A program made the translations under genes and the position numbers. A DNA stretch of 64,000 bases from Streptomyces fumanus (GTDB lineage Bacteria; Actinomycetota; Actinomycetes; Streptomycetales; Streptomycetaceae): contig NZ_BNBI01000008.1 in NCBI RefSeq assembly GCF_014655295.1, positions 124,001 through 188,000 of the forward strand. The letters run 5' to 3'. Positions 31,632 through 40,429 of this stretch are shown piece by piece. Below the pieces are notes generated by a model. The model was given only the letters and a program-made list of their open reading frames with translations, searched no databases and was not told where the DNA came from. How positions within the stretch are numbered: the stretch's first letter is position 1; every line of letters starts with the position of its first letter.

Positions 31632-32225
31632 ATGAGTCCCAGGCCCATGGCTCGCCCCGGCGGGCGCAGCGCACGCGTACAGGAGTCCGTCCATGCGGCG
31701 GTACGTGAACTCGTAGCGGAGGTGGGCCGCGACGCGCTCACCGTCCCGATGGTGGCCACTCGGGCGGGCGTGACCCCCTCCACGATCTACCGTCGCTGGG
31801 GCGACCTGCAGGAACTCCTGTCCGACGTGGCCGTCGAACGACTGCGCCCGGAAACGGATCCGGCCGATCTCGGAAGCCTGCGGGCCGATCTGGACGCGTG
31901 GGCGGAACAGTTCCTCGAAGAGATGGCCTCGCCGCCCGGGCGCGCCTACATCCGGGACGCCCTGCTCGGCGATCCCGACGGCACCAATGCCGGTCAGTGT
32001 TCGGCGTATGCCGCACAGCAGATCGACGTCGTGCTGGCCCGTGCGGTGCGGCGGGGGGAGCCGGTGCCCGAGAGGGAACTGCTGATCGACCGTATCGTGG
32101 CGCCGATCATGTACCGCATCCTCTTCCGCCCTGGCCGCCTGGACGCCGCGTACGCGCGCGAGCTCGTGACGAACGCCGTGTGCGCCCAGCAGACCGCGGC
32201 CGGCGCTCGGCATCCCCAGCGATGA
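31632..32225 (+). CDS. TetR-family transcriptional regulator
   Basis: 197 residues from an ATG with AAGGTGG upstream. The N-terminal helix-turn-helix is clear: AVRELVAEVGRDALTVPMVA then TRAGVTPSTIYRRWGDLQELL. The C-terminal ligand domain is of the TetR_C type with an AAQQIDVVLARAVRRGEPVP helix. It is the only regulator in the island and lies beside three related AAAGC-N9-GCTTT-type operators, so it probably represses the MFS/metallo-hydrolase operon, the amidase operon and itself. A GTG nine bases upstream in frame is a weaker start. Confidence 0.9.
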   Translation: MSPRPMARPGGRSARVQESVHAAVRELVAEVGRDALTVPMVATRAGVTPSTIYRRWGDLQELLSDVAVERLRPETDPADLGSLRADLDAWAEQFLEEMASPPGRAYIRDALLGDPDGTNAGQCSAYAAQQIDVVLARAVRRGEPVPERELLIDRIVAPIMYRILFRPGRLDAAYARELVTNAVCAQQTAAGARHPQR

Positions 32226-32297
32226 CCGACCGGGACGTCGCTTTGGGCGCCGCCAATCCGATGACGCTTCGAATGAGGACACCAGGACGTCCCGGAT

Positions 32298-32330
32298 TCG
32301 GCCGTCGTTAGAAAAAGGGCCGATTCTTTT
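32298..32330 (+). terminator. Rho-independent terminator after tetR
   Basis: TCGGCC (32298-32303) pairs with GGCCGA (32318-32323) around a 14-base A-rich loop and is followed by TTCTTTT, an unusually good T tract for this genome. Confidence 0.6.
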
Positions 32331-32367
32331 CGGATGGTGCGAGGCTGGCGGAGCTCTCTGTGCTGGT

Positions 32368-32385
32368 GTAAGATCGGCGGATCTT
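32368..32385 (+). promoter_or_regulatory. Probable promoter and small palindrome before the FemAB-like gene
   Basis: TAAGAT (about 32369-32374) fits the -10 pattern and overlaps the inverted repeat AAGATC-GGCG-GATCTT (32370-32385). It is about 30 bases before the TTG start. Confidence 0.4.
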
Positions 32386-32404
32386 CATCGATTGGGGAGT
32401 TCTG

Positions 32405-33628
32405 TTGTACTCATTCGGTCGGAACGTGTGCGACGAGCTGTCGGTGGAATTCCATGCCGACCCCTCAAACATCTCTCGGGAATGGTGGGAAAGCCTTTCC
32501 CGGCCGTCCCCTTATTTAGGATACGACTGGCTGCGGGCGCGGAGCGCTACCATTCATGGCGAACCTTCTTTCCTGGCGGTCTCGGGAAAGGACGGCGAGG
32601 CGCTCCTTGGAGCACCCGGCTATGTCACCGACAGTTCGTCCCATCCCGGCTACCGGCCTGCGGAGTTCCTTCTGGATGAAGTCGAGGACGAGGACGTGGC
32701 GGATCGGTCCGGAGCGCGGGCGAGGCTGGCCGGCATCCGGCAGCGGCTGACCGCCCTGGATTCCGGCAAGTCTCTGGTGTTCGGCGCTCCCGGCCGCATG
32801 GGAGGTGTCGGCTACGCCGCCCGGCTGTCCCAGGCTGCCCGCGCGGAAGTGCTGGACGTCGCCGCGGCCGAGGCGGAGAAGCGGGCCGCCGCGGTCTCCG
32901 CGGGCATGATCTGCTGGGTCTACGCCCTCGAAGGGGTCGACGAGGCGCTCGACCAGGCGCTGCGGGCCCGGGGGTATGCGCGGGTCTCGGTGGGTGCGGA
33001 TTGTCACCTGCCGATCCAGTGGGGTTCCTTCGACGAGTATCTGCACTCGTTCAGCGCGAAGCGCCGCTCCTCGATCGTGCGGGAACGGCGCGCATTCGCC
33101 GAGGCGGGCGTGACGGTCGAGCGGCACGGACCGGGGGTCCTCGGGCCGGAACTGGCAGCACTGGAACTTCAATGGCGACAGAAATACGGTCGGCAGGCAG
33201 ATCTGGACGAAACCGTCGCCGACTACCGAAAGCTCCAGGAACACGTTGGTGACGCGCTTTCGGTGTTCGTGGCCCGGCAGCGCGGACGGACTCTGGGATT
33301 CATGACGTTCATCGTTGACGGGCCGGTGTGGTGGGCGCGTTTCCCGGGATTCGATTATTCCATGGCAGCCGAGGTGTACCTGTACTTCAACCTTCTCTTC
33401 TACCACCCGATCGAGCTGGCCATCGGCGAGGGCGTCTCGTCGATCTCCTACTCGATGGGGTCGTACGAGACGAAATGCAGCCGGGGCTGCCGACCGCGCC
33501 ACTTCCTGGCCTATGTGCGCTCTCCGGGAGATCCCTCGCTCGCCGCGGAACTGGAACTGGTGGACCAGGTGCGGCGCCACAGGTTCGACCGGATCGAGCA
33601 GAAGTACGCCAGGCACGGAAAGGGCTGA
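32405..33628 (+). CDS. FemAB/GNAT-like acyltransferase (peptidogalycan-type, PF04339-like)
   Basis: 407 residues from a TTG at 32405, with GGGGAG five bases upstream. The central segment IQWGSFDEYLHSFSAKRRSSIVRERRAF is split here into its parts: IQWGSFDEYLHSF, then KRRSSIVRERR, the typical start of the FemAB-like/PF04339 fold. The C-terminal conserved block covers YLYFNLLFYHPIELAIGEG and SYSMGSYETKCSRGC. This family contains double-GNAT proteins related to aminoacyl-tRNA-dependent FemX transferases and fatty-acid-linked acyltransferases. In natural-product clusters such proteins form amide bonds. The first 90 bases have lower GC than average. It is followed after five bases by a second acyltransferase gene. 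Confidence 0.78.
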   Translation: MYSFGRNVCDELSVEFHADPSNISREWWESLSRPSPYLGYDWLRARSATIHGEPSFLAVSGKDGEALLGAPGYVTDSSSHPGYRPAEFLLDEVEDEDVADRSGARARLAGIRQRLTALDSGKSLVFGAPGRMGGVGYAARLSQAARAEVLDVAAAEAEKRAAAVSAGMICWVYALEGVDEALDQALRARGYARVSVGADCHLPIQWGSFDEYLHSFSAKRRSSIVRERRAFAEAGVTVERHGPGVLGPELAALELQWRQKYGRQADLDETVADYRKLQEHVGDALSVFVARQRGRTLGFMTFIVDGPVWWARFPGFDYSMAAEVYLYFNLLFYHPIELAIGEGVSSISYSMGSYETKCSRGCRPRHFLAYVRSPGDPSLAAELELVDQVRRHRFDRIEQKYARHGKG

Positions 33629-33633
33629 GGGGC

Positions 33634-34593
33634 GTGGAAATCAAGCACGAGGCGGGGTTATCGGTCGGATTCCTGACACTCGACGAGGCGCTGGCCGGGG
33701 ACTGGCGAGCCGTCGTGCCGCCGGGGCAGGCGGCCCCGGAGATCGATGTGCTGCGCGTGGCCGAACCGTCGCGCGACGCCTGGCCGATGCTGCGGGCGGC
33801 CGGATTCGTACCCAAGCCCGCGAAGATCAGTTGGATCACCGGGACCGGGGCCGATGACGGGGAGTTCCTCGCCAAGCTGCCGAAGGGGGAGCGCTGGAGC
33901 ATACGCAGGGCCCGGCGCATGGCCGTCGAGGCAGGCATCCGGATCACGGTCCAAGACCCCGTCGGCCCGGGTCCACTGGGGGCCTTCCTGGAGATCTACC
34001 GTGCCCGGATCGGCCGAATGCGGCACGGCATCCCCTACGCGGACAGCCAGCACGAGCAGATCCTCGCGGAGCCCTACCTCGCGGTCTGGGCGTACCTGGG
34101 CGAGCAGTTGGTCGGCGGCTGTCTGGTGGTCGCCGCCCCCGACGCGCGGTTCACCAAGATCCGCTACTCCGCGGTCGCCGAGCGGTTCCGGGAGACCGCC
34201 CTGTCCAGAGCGCTCTACGTGGAGGCCGTCCGGGTCAGCCGGGAGCGCGGGTTCACCGCGACCAGCCTGGGCACTGAGCCGAACCTCTACGGCCATGTCG
34301 CCAAGGCCGGCCTGTTCAGCTTCAAACGGCGGATGGGCTTCGAACCCCTGCCGTCCCAGGACATGGGCAACTCCGGGGGTGTCGAGGCCGACCGTCTGCT
34401 ACGACTCGACGGCCTCGACAGCCCTGCCCTGATCCTCGGGTTCCCGGAATCCTCCGACTGGCGAGGAGGCTGGGGGCACTTCTACACCACGGACCCGAAC
34501 CTCGATCTCGGCCCCTACCGCACCGATCTGATGGCCGACGTCACCGTCACTCGGATGTCCGCTGGGCGGCCAGTGTCCGGTCGGCGTGAATGA
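33634..34593 (+). CDS. GNAT/FemX-like acyltransferase (BioF2-like, Acetyltransf_6)
   Basis: 319 residues from a GTG five bases after the previous stop. The conserved half runs from LAKLPKGERWSIRRARRMA, a basic RxxRR helix found in FemX/BioF2-like proteins, through VWAYLGEQLVGGCLVV to ALYVEAVRVSRERGFTATSLG and LFSFKRRMGF, the usual GNAT core. The fold is shared with tRNA-dependent aminoacyl transferases. Together with the preceding gene it would give two amide-forming steps. Its 3' end overlaps the convergent methyltransferase gene by 47 bases, so the two operons meet without a spacer or terminator. Confidence 0.78.
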   Translation: MEIKHEAGLSVGFLTLDEALAGDWRAVVPPGQAAPEIDVLRVAEPSRDAWPMLRAAGFVPKPAKISWITGTGADDGEFLAKLPKGERWSIRRARRMAVEAGIRITVQDPVGPGPLGAFLEIYRARIGRMRHGIPYADSQHEQILAEPYLAVWAYLGEQLVGGCLVVAAPDARFTKIRYSAVAERFRETALSRALYVEAVRVSRERGFTATSLGTEPNLYGHVAKAGLFSFKRRMGFEPLPSQDMGNSGGVEADRLLRLDGLDSPALILGFPESSDWRGGWGHFYTTDPNLDLGPYRTDLMADVTVTRMSAGRPVSGRRE

Positions 34594-35215
34594 CGCGGTA
34601 ACGCTCGTCCCGGCCGAGCCACTGGTGCACCGCCTTGCGACACCCGCTGTAGACGACGTAATCGTCGAAGAGGATGATGCCGCCGACGCTGACCCGGTCC
34701 GCGATCCGTTCGATGCACAGCCGTACCGAGTCGTACCAGTCGCAGTCGATGTGGGCGAAGGCGACCGGCTCCTCGACCACCAAGGTGTCTTCGTAGAGTC
34801 CCTTGACGAAGGTGATGCGCGACTTCTCCGGGTCGACACCGGCTCTGCGCATGTTCTCCCGGGTGAAGGCGAGCAGGTCGTCGACGTGCTGATGGTAGAT
34901 CCGGTCCTGCTCGCGCTCGATGACCTGGTTCAGCAGTGCCTGGTGATCGGCGTGCGACTTGGCGTCGTCCTGGTCGCCTGGCGCGGGCATCATCGCGAAC
35001 ACGTCGTACAGGCGCAGCGGTCGGTCCGCCGCCTTGGTCTGTGCGATGACGATGGCCGACCCGCCCATCGCCACGCCGGCCTCCAGGAAGATGCCCGGCA
35101 CACCGGCGGACTCGACCCGGGCGGCCATGTCGTGCACCACTTCCAGCTTGCCCGGACGCCCGGAGAAGGTGAGCGAGTTGCTTCGCAGGAACTCGATCGT
35201 CTCGGTGATGTTCAC
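34547..35215 (-). CDS. TylF/MycF-type O-methyltransferase
   Basis: 222 residues from a GTG with GGAGG four bases upstream. It matches macrocin O-methyltransferase-type enzymes: IFLEAGVAMGGSAIVIAQ for SAM binding, DVFAMMPAPGDQDDAKSHAD for the mobile lid, and HIDCDWYDSVRLCIERI with the metal-binding Asp residues, followed by GGIILFDDYVVYSGCRKAV. These Mg-dependent enzymes methylate sugar or cyclitol hydroxyls. It is the last gene of the minus-strand operon and lies 24 bases after the DegT aminotransferase. Methylation of a sugar-like intermediate would suit the cyclase-containing operon opposite. Confidence 0.88.
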   Translation of the reverse strand: MNITETIEFLRSNSLTFSGRPGKLEVVHDMAARVESAGVPGIFLEAGVAMGGSAIVIAQTKAADRPLRLYDVFAMMPAPGDQDDAKSHADHQALLNQVIEREQDRIYHQHVDDLLAFTRENMRRAGVDPEKSRITFVKGLYEDTLVVEEPVAFAHIDCDWYDSVRLCIERIADRVSVGGIILFDDYVVYSGCRKAVHQWLGRDERYRVIHADRTLAAQRTSE

Positions 35216-35239
35216 GGAACCTCCAATGGCCGGCGGGCC

Positions 35240-36544
35240 TCAGCAGGGAGAGTCGAGAGGGCGGGGCGAGGGCTCGAAGGGGGCGGACAACACGGTGTCC
35301 AGGTGGGACATCACCTTGTCGAAAGCCTGGGCGTACTGGTCCATCAGTCCGGCTTCCTGGACGTACAGCGGGTGCTTGACGCTGCCGACCGACAGGGTCG
35401 CGTCGCACAGGGCGGATGCCACGGGGAAGTCGGCCGGGTCCCAGGGCCGCAGCGGCTCGCGCTCGGCCCTGGGGTGCCACACCTGGGTGGCCCGGCGGAA
35501 CACGGGCTGAGCGGGAACGGGCTGCGGCTGCCACATACTGACCTCGACTCCTTCGGCACGCAGCGCCCCCATGATCCGGTCCCGCAGGTCGCGGGGGTCA
35601 CCGTCGAAGCCGAGCTCCTCCGGCCGCACCCGCACGGCGTACTTCCAGTAGGAGCAGCCCGCGTCCGGGCTCGGGCGGGGCGGGGCGAGACCCTTGATCC
35701 CCTCGATGGCCGCGGTCAAGCGCTCCGCGTTGTCCTGGGCCCGCGCGTTGTAGTCGTCGAGCCGGCGCAACTGGCTGCGTGCGAGGGCACACACCATCTC
35801 CTGGCCCCGGTAGTTGTACCCGACGCCATGGGACCAGTAGGGACGTACGACCTCGGGCAGGACGTCCTCGCCGTAGAGGACGAGCCGGCGGGCGATCAAC
35901 GCCAGTTCCTCGTCGTCGGTGGTGAAGAGACCGCCCTCACCGCCGGAGAGATTCTTGGACTGGTTGATGCTCGCCCCGGACGCCAGGCCGAAGGAGCCCG
36001 TCGTCTTCCCCCGGTAACGGATGCCGTGCGCCTGGGAGTTGTCCTCGACGACGGGGATGCCGTACCGGCCGGCGACGGCGAGGATGGCGTCCAGGTCGGC
36101 CGGGCGGCCGTGGATGTGGACGGCCATGATCGCCTGGGTGCGGTCGGTGATGAGGGCCTCCAGCCCCCGCGGGTCGAGGTTGTACGACTCGGGCTGGACG
36201 TCGCCGAAGACGACCTCCGCCCCTTGATGGACCACCGCCAGGGCCGAGGCGACGAAGGTGTAGGCAGGCACGATCACCTGGCCGCCGGGGCGGACTCCGA
36301 CGGCGGCCAGCGCGGCGTGCAGAGAGGCCGTTCCCGCGCTGGTGGCCACGCAGTGCCGCACCCCGACGTATGCGGCGTACTCCTCCTCCAGCGCGCGGAT
36401 CTCGGGGGCGTTCGGCCCGGCGGTGATCCCGCGCCGAAGCGCACGGTCCACCGCGCGGCGGTCGTCGTCGGTGATGTCGGGCCAGGACCGGTGCCGGTGC
36501 CGGTCCACGAGCGGCGGGCCGCCCTTGAGGGCAAGAGTGGACAT
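35240..36544 (-). CDS. DegT/DnrJ/EryC1/StrS-family PLP aminotransferase
   Basis: 434 residues, a full-length sugar/cyclitol aminotransferase. PLP-contact motifs are visible: ATSAGTASLHAALAAVG, VPAYTFVASALAVVHQGAE, VVEDNSQAHGIRYRGKTTGS and Lys197 as Schiff-base lysine in INQSKNLSGGEGG. It transfers an amino group, usually from L-glutamate or L-glutamine, to a keto sugar or keto-cyclitol. Related enzymes include StrS and aminocyclitol-pathway aminotransferases. The gene sits three bases after the dehydratase-like gene, confirming one operon. Confidence 0.92.
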   Translation of the reverse strand: MSTLALKGGPPLVDRHRHRSWPDITDDDRRAVDRALRRGITAGPNAPEIRALEEEYAAYVGVRHCVATSAGTASLHAALAAVGVRPGGQVIVPAYTFVASALAVVHQGAEVVFGDVQPESYNLDPRGLEALITDRTQAIMAVHIHGRPADLDAILAVAGRYGIPVVEDNSQAHGIRYRGKTTGSFGLASGASINQSKNLSGGEGGLFTTDDEELALIARRLVLYGEDVLPEVVRPYWSHGVGYNYRGQEMVCALARSQLRRLDDYNARAQDNAERLTAAIEGIKGLAPPRPSPDAGCSYWKYAVRVRPEELGFDGDPRDLRDRIMGALRAEGVEVSMWQPQPVPAQPVFRRATQVWHPRAEREPLRPWDPADFPVASALCDATLSVGSVKHPLYVQEAGLMDQYAQAFDKVMSHLDTVLSAPFEPSPRPLDSPC

Positions 36545-36547
36545 GGG

Positions 36548-37873
36548 TCAGTACCAATCGGCTCGGCGGTGCACGTCGAACGGCTCGTACTCCGGACGTT
36601 CGGGGTGCAGCACAGGCAGTTGTGGCGCGCCGTGCTCGTGTGACGGCAGCAGCACGGTGGCGTAGCCCAGGCAGTGCACCTCCCCGCGCTGATTGGTGCC
36701 GACGAGTTCGACGGCCACCGCGGCGTAGACGGCCGTCCGGCCGGCGTCGTCCGCCTTCTCGGCGAGGTACTTGCGCACCACCTTGCCGTGGAAGAACACG
36801 GTGTCGCCGTAGAAGACGGGCTTGCGCATCGAGGTGTACATCCGGTGCACGAAGGCGGTGTCGCCGCCCCAGTTGGTGAGCAGCCGCAGCGGGATCTGCG
36901 CACGCTGAATGCCGAAGTCGAAGGGCAGCGGCTCGCACCGGTAGGCCGCCAGGTACCGGTCCTCGTGCTCGTCGTAGGCGGTGTACGGCCAGCCGGTGAG
37001 GGGGTGGGTCCGGGCGAAGTCCGGGTTCAGCCGGCACCGCTGGTAGGCGGGGCGGAAGGCACGTACCAGACGGGTGCGGTCGAAGGCCGCGGTCAGGCCG
37101 TGGTGCAGCGACTGGTAGGTCAGCTCGTCGCGGATGCCGTAGGGCGGCTGGACGATGCGGGGCAGTTGCTCGCCCTCGGTGACGTCCTCCCACCACAGCG
37201 GTGCCGTGCCCCGGCGGCGCTCGTCGCGTAAGGCCGCCATGATGTCCTCGACCTCCCGGGCGTCGTACCGGTAGGGCTCGTAGTCGTAGAACATCCGCTC
37301 GCCCAGGCGCTGGACGGGCATCACCCGGGTGCCGCCCATCTGCTCGACGGGCAGGTGAATGAGGCGTCCGTACGCCTTGGCGACCAGTTCGTCGCTGTTG
37401 TTCCAGTAGAAGGTCTCGGAGTGATGGGAGATCACATCGGCCTGGAGGCCCTTTCCGATCACCATCTCCCGGGGGATCTTCGACGACCTGAACCGCATGC
37501 CCGGCCGGAGGGCGTCGTAGAACTCCCAGGCCACGCCGGAGAGGAAGTTGGCCACGGGGTACCCCTGGGCCCGTTGGGCGCCGTGGTCGCCCGGGTACCG
37601 GACGTGAACGAGGATGGTTCCGGGAGCCACCTGGCTGCCGTACCACGACCGCTCGCCGTGGGCGGGGTCGGTGTAGAGCGGGTTGTCGTCACCGATGGTG
37701 TAGGCATAGCGCCGGATCAGCTCGTCAGTGAGGATGAGGGCGCTCGGGACCGGGACGGAATCCCGGTCCAGCGGGGCGGGGTGCGGCGGCGGCCGGTCCT
37801 CGGGACTCTCCTGGTGGAGCAGTGCGCGACTGCGGTCGATGAACTCGGTCAGGGCTTCGTCGAACGTCTGCAC
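36548..37873 (-). CDS. Double-hotdog dehydratase-like protein (MaoC/FAS1-dehydratase type), copy A
   Basis: 441 residues from a GTG. The N-terminal half has LILTDELIRRYAYTIGDDNP and LYTDPAHGERSWYGSQVAP, the MaoC_dehydrat_N pattern. The C-terminal half has LLTNWGGDTAFVHRMYTSMR then KPVFYGDTVFFHGKVV, the second hotdog. Members hydrate or dehydrate acyl-CoA or acyl-carrier-protein thioesters. It is paralogous to the upstream gene, overlaps it by 25 bases, and so may form a heterodimer with it. The presence of a carrier protein and ligase in the operon suggests an ACP-bound substrate. Confidence 0.82.
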   Translation of the reverse strand: MQTFDEALTEFIDRSRALLHQESPEDRPPPHPAPLDRDSVPVPSALILTDELIRRYAYTIGDDNPLYTDPAHGERSWYGSQVAPGTILVHVRYPGDHGAQRAQGYPVANFLSGVAWEFYDALRPGMRFRSSKIPREMVIGKGLQADVISHHSETFYWNNSDELVAKAYGRLIHLPVEQMGGTRVMPVQRLGERMFYDYEPYRYDAREVEDIMAALRDERRRGTAPLWWEDVTEGEQLPRIVQPPYGIRDELTYQSLHHGLTAAFDRTRLVRAFRPAYQRCRLNPDFARTHPLTGWPYTAYDEHEDRYLAAYRCEPLPFDFGIQRAQIPLRLLTNWGGDTAFVHRMYTSMRKPVFYGDTVFFHGKVVRKYLAEKADDAGRTAVYAAVAVELVGTNQRGEVHCLGYATVLLPSHEHGAPQLPVLHPERPEYEPFDVHRRADWY

Positions 37874-39087
37874 AAGGGTTCTCCGGTGGTCTCGAAAGAC
37901 AGTCCGCCGGTCACGGGAAGCGCGACGGGCTTGCCCCGGTCAGGCAGGAACACGGTCGAAGTGGCGCTCAGGACGGTCTCGCCGAGCTGGTTGTCACCGG
38001 TGACCCGCAGGGTGACCGCGTGATAACGGTGGGCCGCCTCGTCGGTCACGGTGTACCGGTCGACCACCGTGCCGGAGAGCCGAAGCGCGTCTCCGTAGAG
38101 CAGCGGCCGGAGGATGTCGACGTCAAGGCGGCGCAGGAAGGCGTCGTCGCCCATCCAGTGGGTGACGTACTGGCCGGCCAAGGAGTAGAGCAGTCCGCCC
38201 CGGGCGGCGGGAGCGGGCAGGCCCTCGCTGGGTGCGGTCGCCGAGTCCAGCCACGCCTCGGCCCGGTCCCAGGCGGGCCAGCCGGTGACCGGGTTGACGC
38301 TCCGCCGCCCCGGGAATCCGGCCAGCCGTTCGTGGTGGAGGTTGCCGGCCCGGACCGGCCTTCCCTCGGCGAACACCCATACCATCAACTCCGCGAGGGA
38401 CAGGGGCCCCTTGAGCAGGGTGGGCCCGGTCTCGCCGATCGGGGTGTCACCCCAGAAACGGGGGCGTCCTCCCCTCGGCGGTTCCTCGCCGTCCAGTTCG
38501 CGCACCATGCGGTCGACTTCGTCGGGCTCGTAGTGGTGGACGGCGCGCTCGGGAGGGTGGGGGCCCACCGGAGCCAGCTCCACCCGGCAGGTTCCGTGGG
38601 CGAGCGGCACACCGTGACGCCAGTACTGGACGGCCGTCGTGACCCGGGCGAGTGCACGGCCGGACCCGTCGTGGCCACGGGTGAGGTCCGCCACCTCGGC
38701 GCGCCCGGTCAGCGGGTCGGCCAGCCGAATGGTGTCGTTCCAGGTCAGCGAGAGCGACCAGCCGGTCTCGACCAGCCGGTGCCCCTCGAGGGCCAGCCCG
38801 CCGTGGGAGTCCGGCATGCGTACCGCCAGCACGAAGGTGGGCGGTGCCAGCATGGTGTGGTGGGCCGATCCGGCGCCGTACTGGACATCTGTGAACAGGG
38901 GGTTCTCGTCTCCGGTCGCCTCGACGAACCGGCTGACGTTGATCCAGCTCGCCACGTCGAGTCCGGGGTCGATGTCGGGGGCCACACAGCCGACCCGTGG
39001 CCGGCCGGTCGCGATCAGTTCGTCGACCGCCTCGTCCGGCAGGGGGTCCGCCGTCGGCCGGCTCTCGGTCTCATCGGTCATCGACAC
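37849..39087 (-). CDS. Double-hotdog dehydratase-like protein (MaoC/FAS1-dehydratase type), copy B
   Basis: 412 residues from a GTG at 39087 with GGAGGG eight bases upstream (an ATG two codons later is less well placed). The N-half holds INVSRFVEATGDENPLFTD and HHTMLAPPTFVLAVRMPD. The C-half holds DDAFLRRLDVDILRPLLYGD then ALRLSGTVVDRYTV. It differs clearly from copy A, at roughly one quarter identity by eye, so the two are ancient paralogues rather than a recent duplication. The AMP-ligase gene ends inside its first codons (17-base overlap). Confidence 0.82.
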   Translation of the reverse strand: MSMTDETESRPTADPLPDEAVDELIATGRPRVGCVAPDIDPGLDVASWINVSRFVEATGDENPLFTDVQYGAGSAHHTMLAPPTFVLAVRMPDSHGGLALEGHRLVETGWSLSLTWNDTIRLADPLTGRAEVADLTRGHDGSGRALARVTTAVQYWRHGVPLAHGTCRVELAPVGPHPPERAVHHYEPDEVDRMVRELDGEEPPRGGRPRFWGDTPIGETGPTLLKGPLSLAELMVWVFAEGRPVRAGNLHHERLAGFPGRRSVNPVTGWPAWDRAEAWLDSATAPSEGLPAPAARGGLLYSLAGQYVTHWMGDDAFLRRLDVDILRPLLYGDALRLSGTVVDRYTVTDEAAHRYHAVTLRVTGDNQLGETVLSATSTVFLPDRGKPVALPVTGGLSFETTGEPLCRRSTKP

Positions 39088-40429
39088 TCAGCTCACCCTC
39101 CAAACGCGCGTAGTTCGTCTTGCCGGAGCTGGTCGTCGGGATCCGTTCGACCTCGTGCACCCGGATGAACCGGGCGGGGATACGGAGGAGGTCGCGCAGA
39201 TGCGCCCGGAGTTCCGCCGGGGGCGGGTCCGGACCGTCGCCGGGAGCACGGACGACGATCAGGCGCTCCTTCAGTTCGAGGGCCGCGATCGGTCCCCAGT
39301 TGGTGAGCTGAGACTCCAGTTCGTCGAGGTTGACGCGCTGGCCGCACAGCTTGGCCAGGCGGCTCTTGCGCCCCACGACGGAGAACATCCCCTCGTCGTC
39401 CACCCGGCCGAGGTCACCGGTGTGCAACTGCCCGCCCAGATCGTCACCGCGGGCCAGGTCGGCCCTGCTCTCGGCGTAGCCCAGCATGACGTTGGGGCCG
39501 GTGTAGACCAGCTCGCCGTCCTCGGCCAGGGACAGGCTGCCACCGGGAACGGGGACGCCGATCCGGTCGGGCTTGTCCAGGACGTGCTCCGGGGGGAGGT
39601 ACGCCATGCGGGCGGTGGCCTCGGTCTGTCCGTACATGACCACCAGCCGGCCGCCGCGTCCGCGCATGACCCGGGCGAAACGGAGCACGGTCTCGGGCGG
39701 CATCCGTCCGCCCGCCTGAGTGAGCGTCGTCAGCGCGGGCAGGTCCAGATGCTCGAACCCGATGCGGTCGAGGATGGTGTAGGCGTACGGCACCCCCGCG
39801 AACGAGGTGCAGGCGGTGTCGCGGACCGCGTCCCAGAACTCCTTGGCGACCAGGCCGGCTCCGGTGAGGACGACGGAGGCACCGGCGAGCAGGTGGGAAT
39901 TGAGGACGGACAGGCCGTAGGAGTAGTGCAGGGGCAGACTCTGGACGGCTCGCTCGTCCGGACCGAGCCCGAGGAACTCCACGATCTGCGCGGCGTTGGC
40001 GTCGAGGGCGGCTGAGCTGATCCGGACGAACCTGGGGCTGCCGGTGCTGCCGGACGTGCTCAGCAGGACAGCCAGATCCGGGTGGGGCGCACGGTCCGGT
40101 TCGTGGATTCGGTCGATCCGGTCGCCGTCGACCAGGAACTCGGGCCGGTAGATGTGCAGGGCGTTGGCGACGAACGACGGGGCCGTCGCGCCGTCGAGCA
40201 GCATGACCGCGTGCCCGGCCGCCAGCGCGGCGAGGTAACCCGTGACGGTACCGAGGTCCGGACGGGCCAGACAGAGCACCAGCGCCTTGTTCCCGGAACT
40301 GAGGGTCTTTGCCCGCCGTCGTACCTGGCGGGCGAGTTCGGGGTACGTCCACACCTGGTCGGTGCCGGCATCCAGCACGGCCGGCCGGGGCGGTGGGGTG
40401 TCCAGCCAATGGAGCAGGGCCGGCCTCAT
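39071..40429 (-). CDS. Stand-alone adenylate-forming ligase (AMP-binding family)
   Basis: 452 residues. Adenylation motifs are readable: LLSTSGSTGSPRFVRIS (phosphate loop), PLHYSYGLSVLNSHLLAGAS, VMYGQTEATARMAYLPPE, LHTGDLGRVDDEGMFSVVGR and the catalytic lysine near the end in PTTSSGKTNYARLE. It should activate a carboxylic acid as an acyl-adenylate and load it onto the carrier protein encoded immediately upstream (four-base ATGA overlap). At 452 residues it lies near the lower end of the family. Standalone ligases of this kind load starter or pendant acids in small natural-product pathways. Confidence 0.88.
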   Translation of the reverse strand: MRPALLHWLDTPPPRPAVLDAGTDQVWTYPELARQVRRRAKTLSSGNKALVLCLARPDLGTVTGYLAALAAGHAVMLLDGATAPSFVANALHIYRPEFLVDGDRIDRIHEPDRAPHPDLAVLLSTSGSTGSPRFVRISSAALDANAAQIVEFLGLGPDERAVQSLPLHYSYGLSVLNSHLLAGASVVLTGAGLVAKEFWDAVRDTACTSFAGVPYAYTILDRIGFEHLDLPALTTLTQAGGRMPPETVLRFARVMRGRGGRLVVMYGQTEATARMAYLPPEHVLDKPDRIGVPVPGGSLSLAEDGELVYTGPNVMLGYAESRADLARGDDLGGQLHTGDLGRVDDEGMFSVVGRKSRLAKLCGQRVNLDELESQLTNWGPIAALELKERLIVVRAPGDGPDPPPAELRAHLRDLLRIPARFIRVHEVERIPTTSSGKTNYARLEGELSVDDR

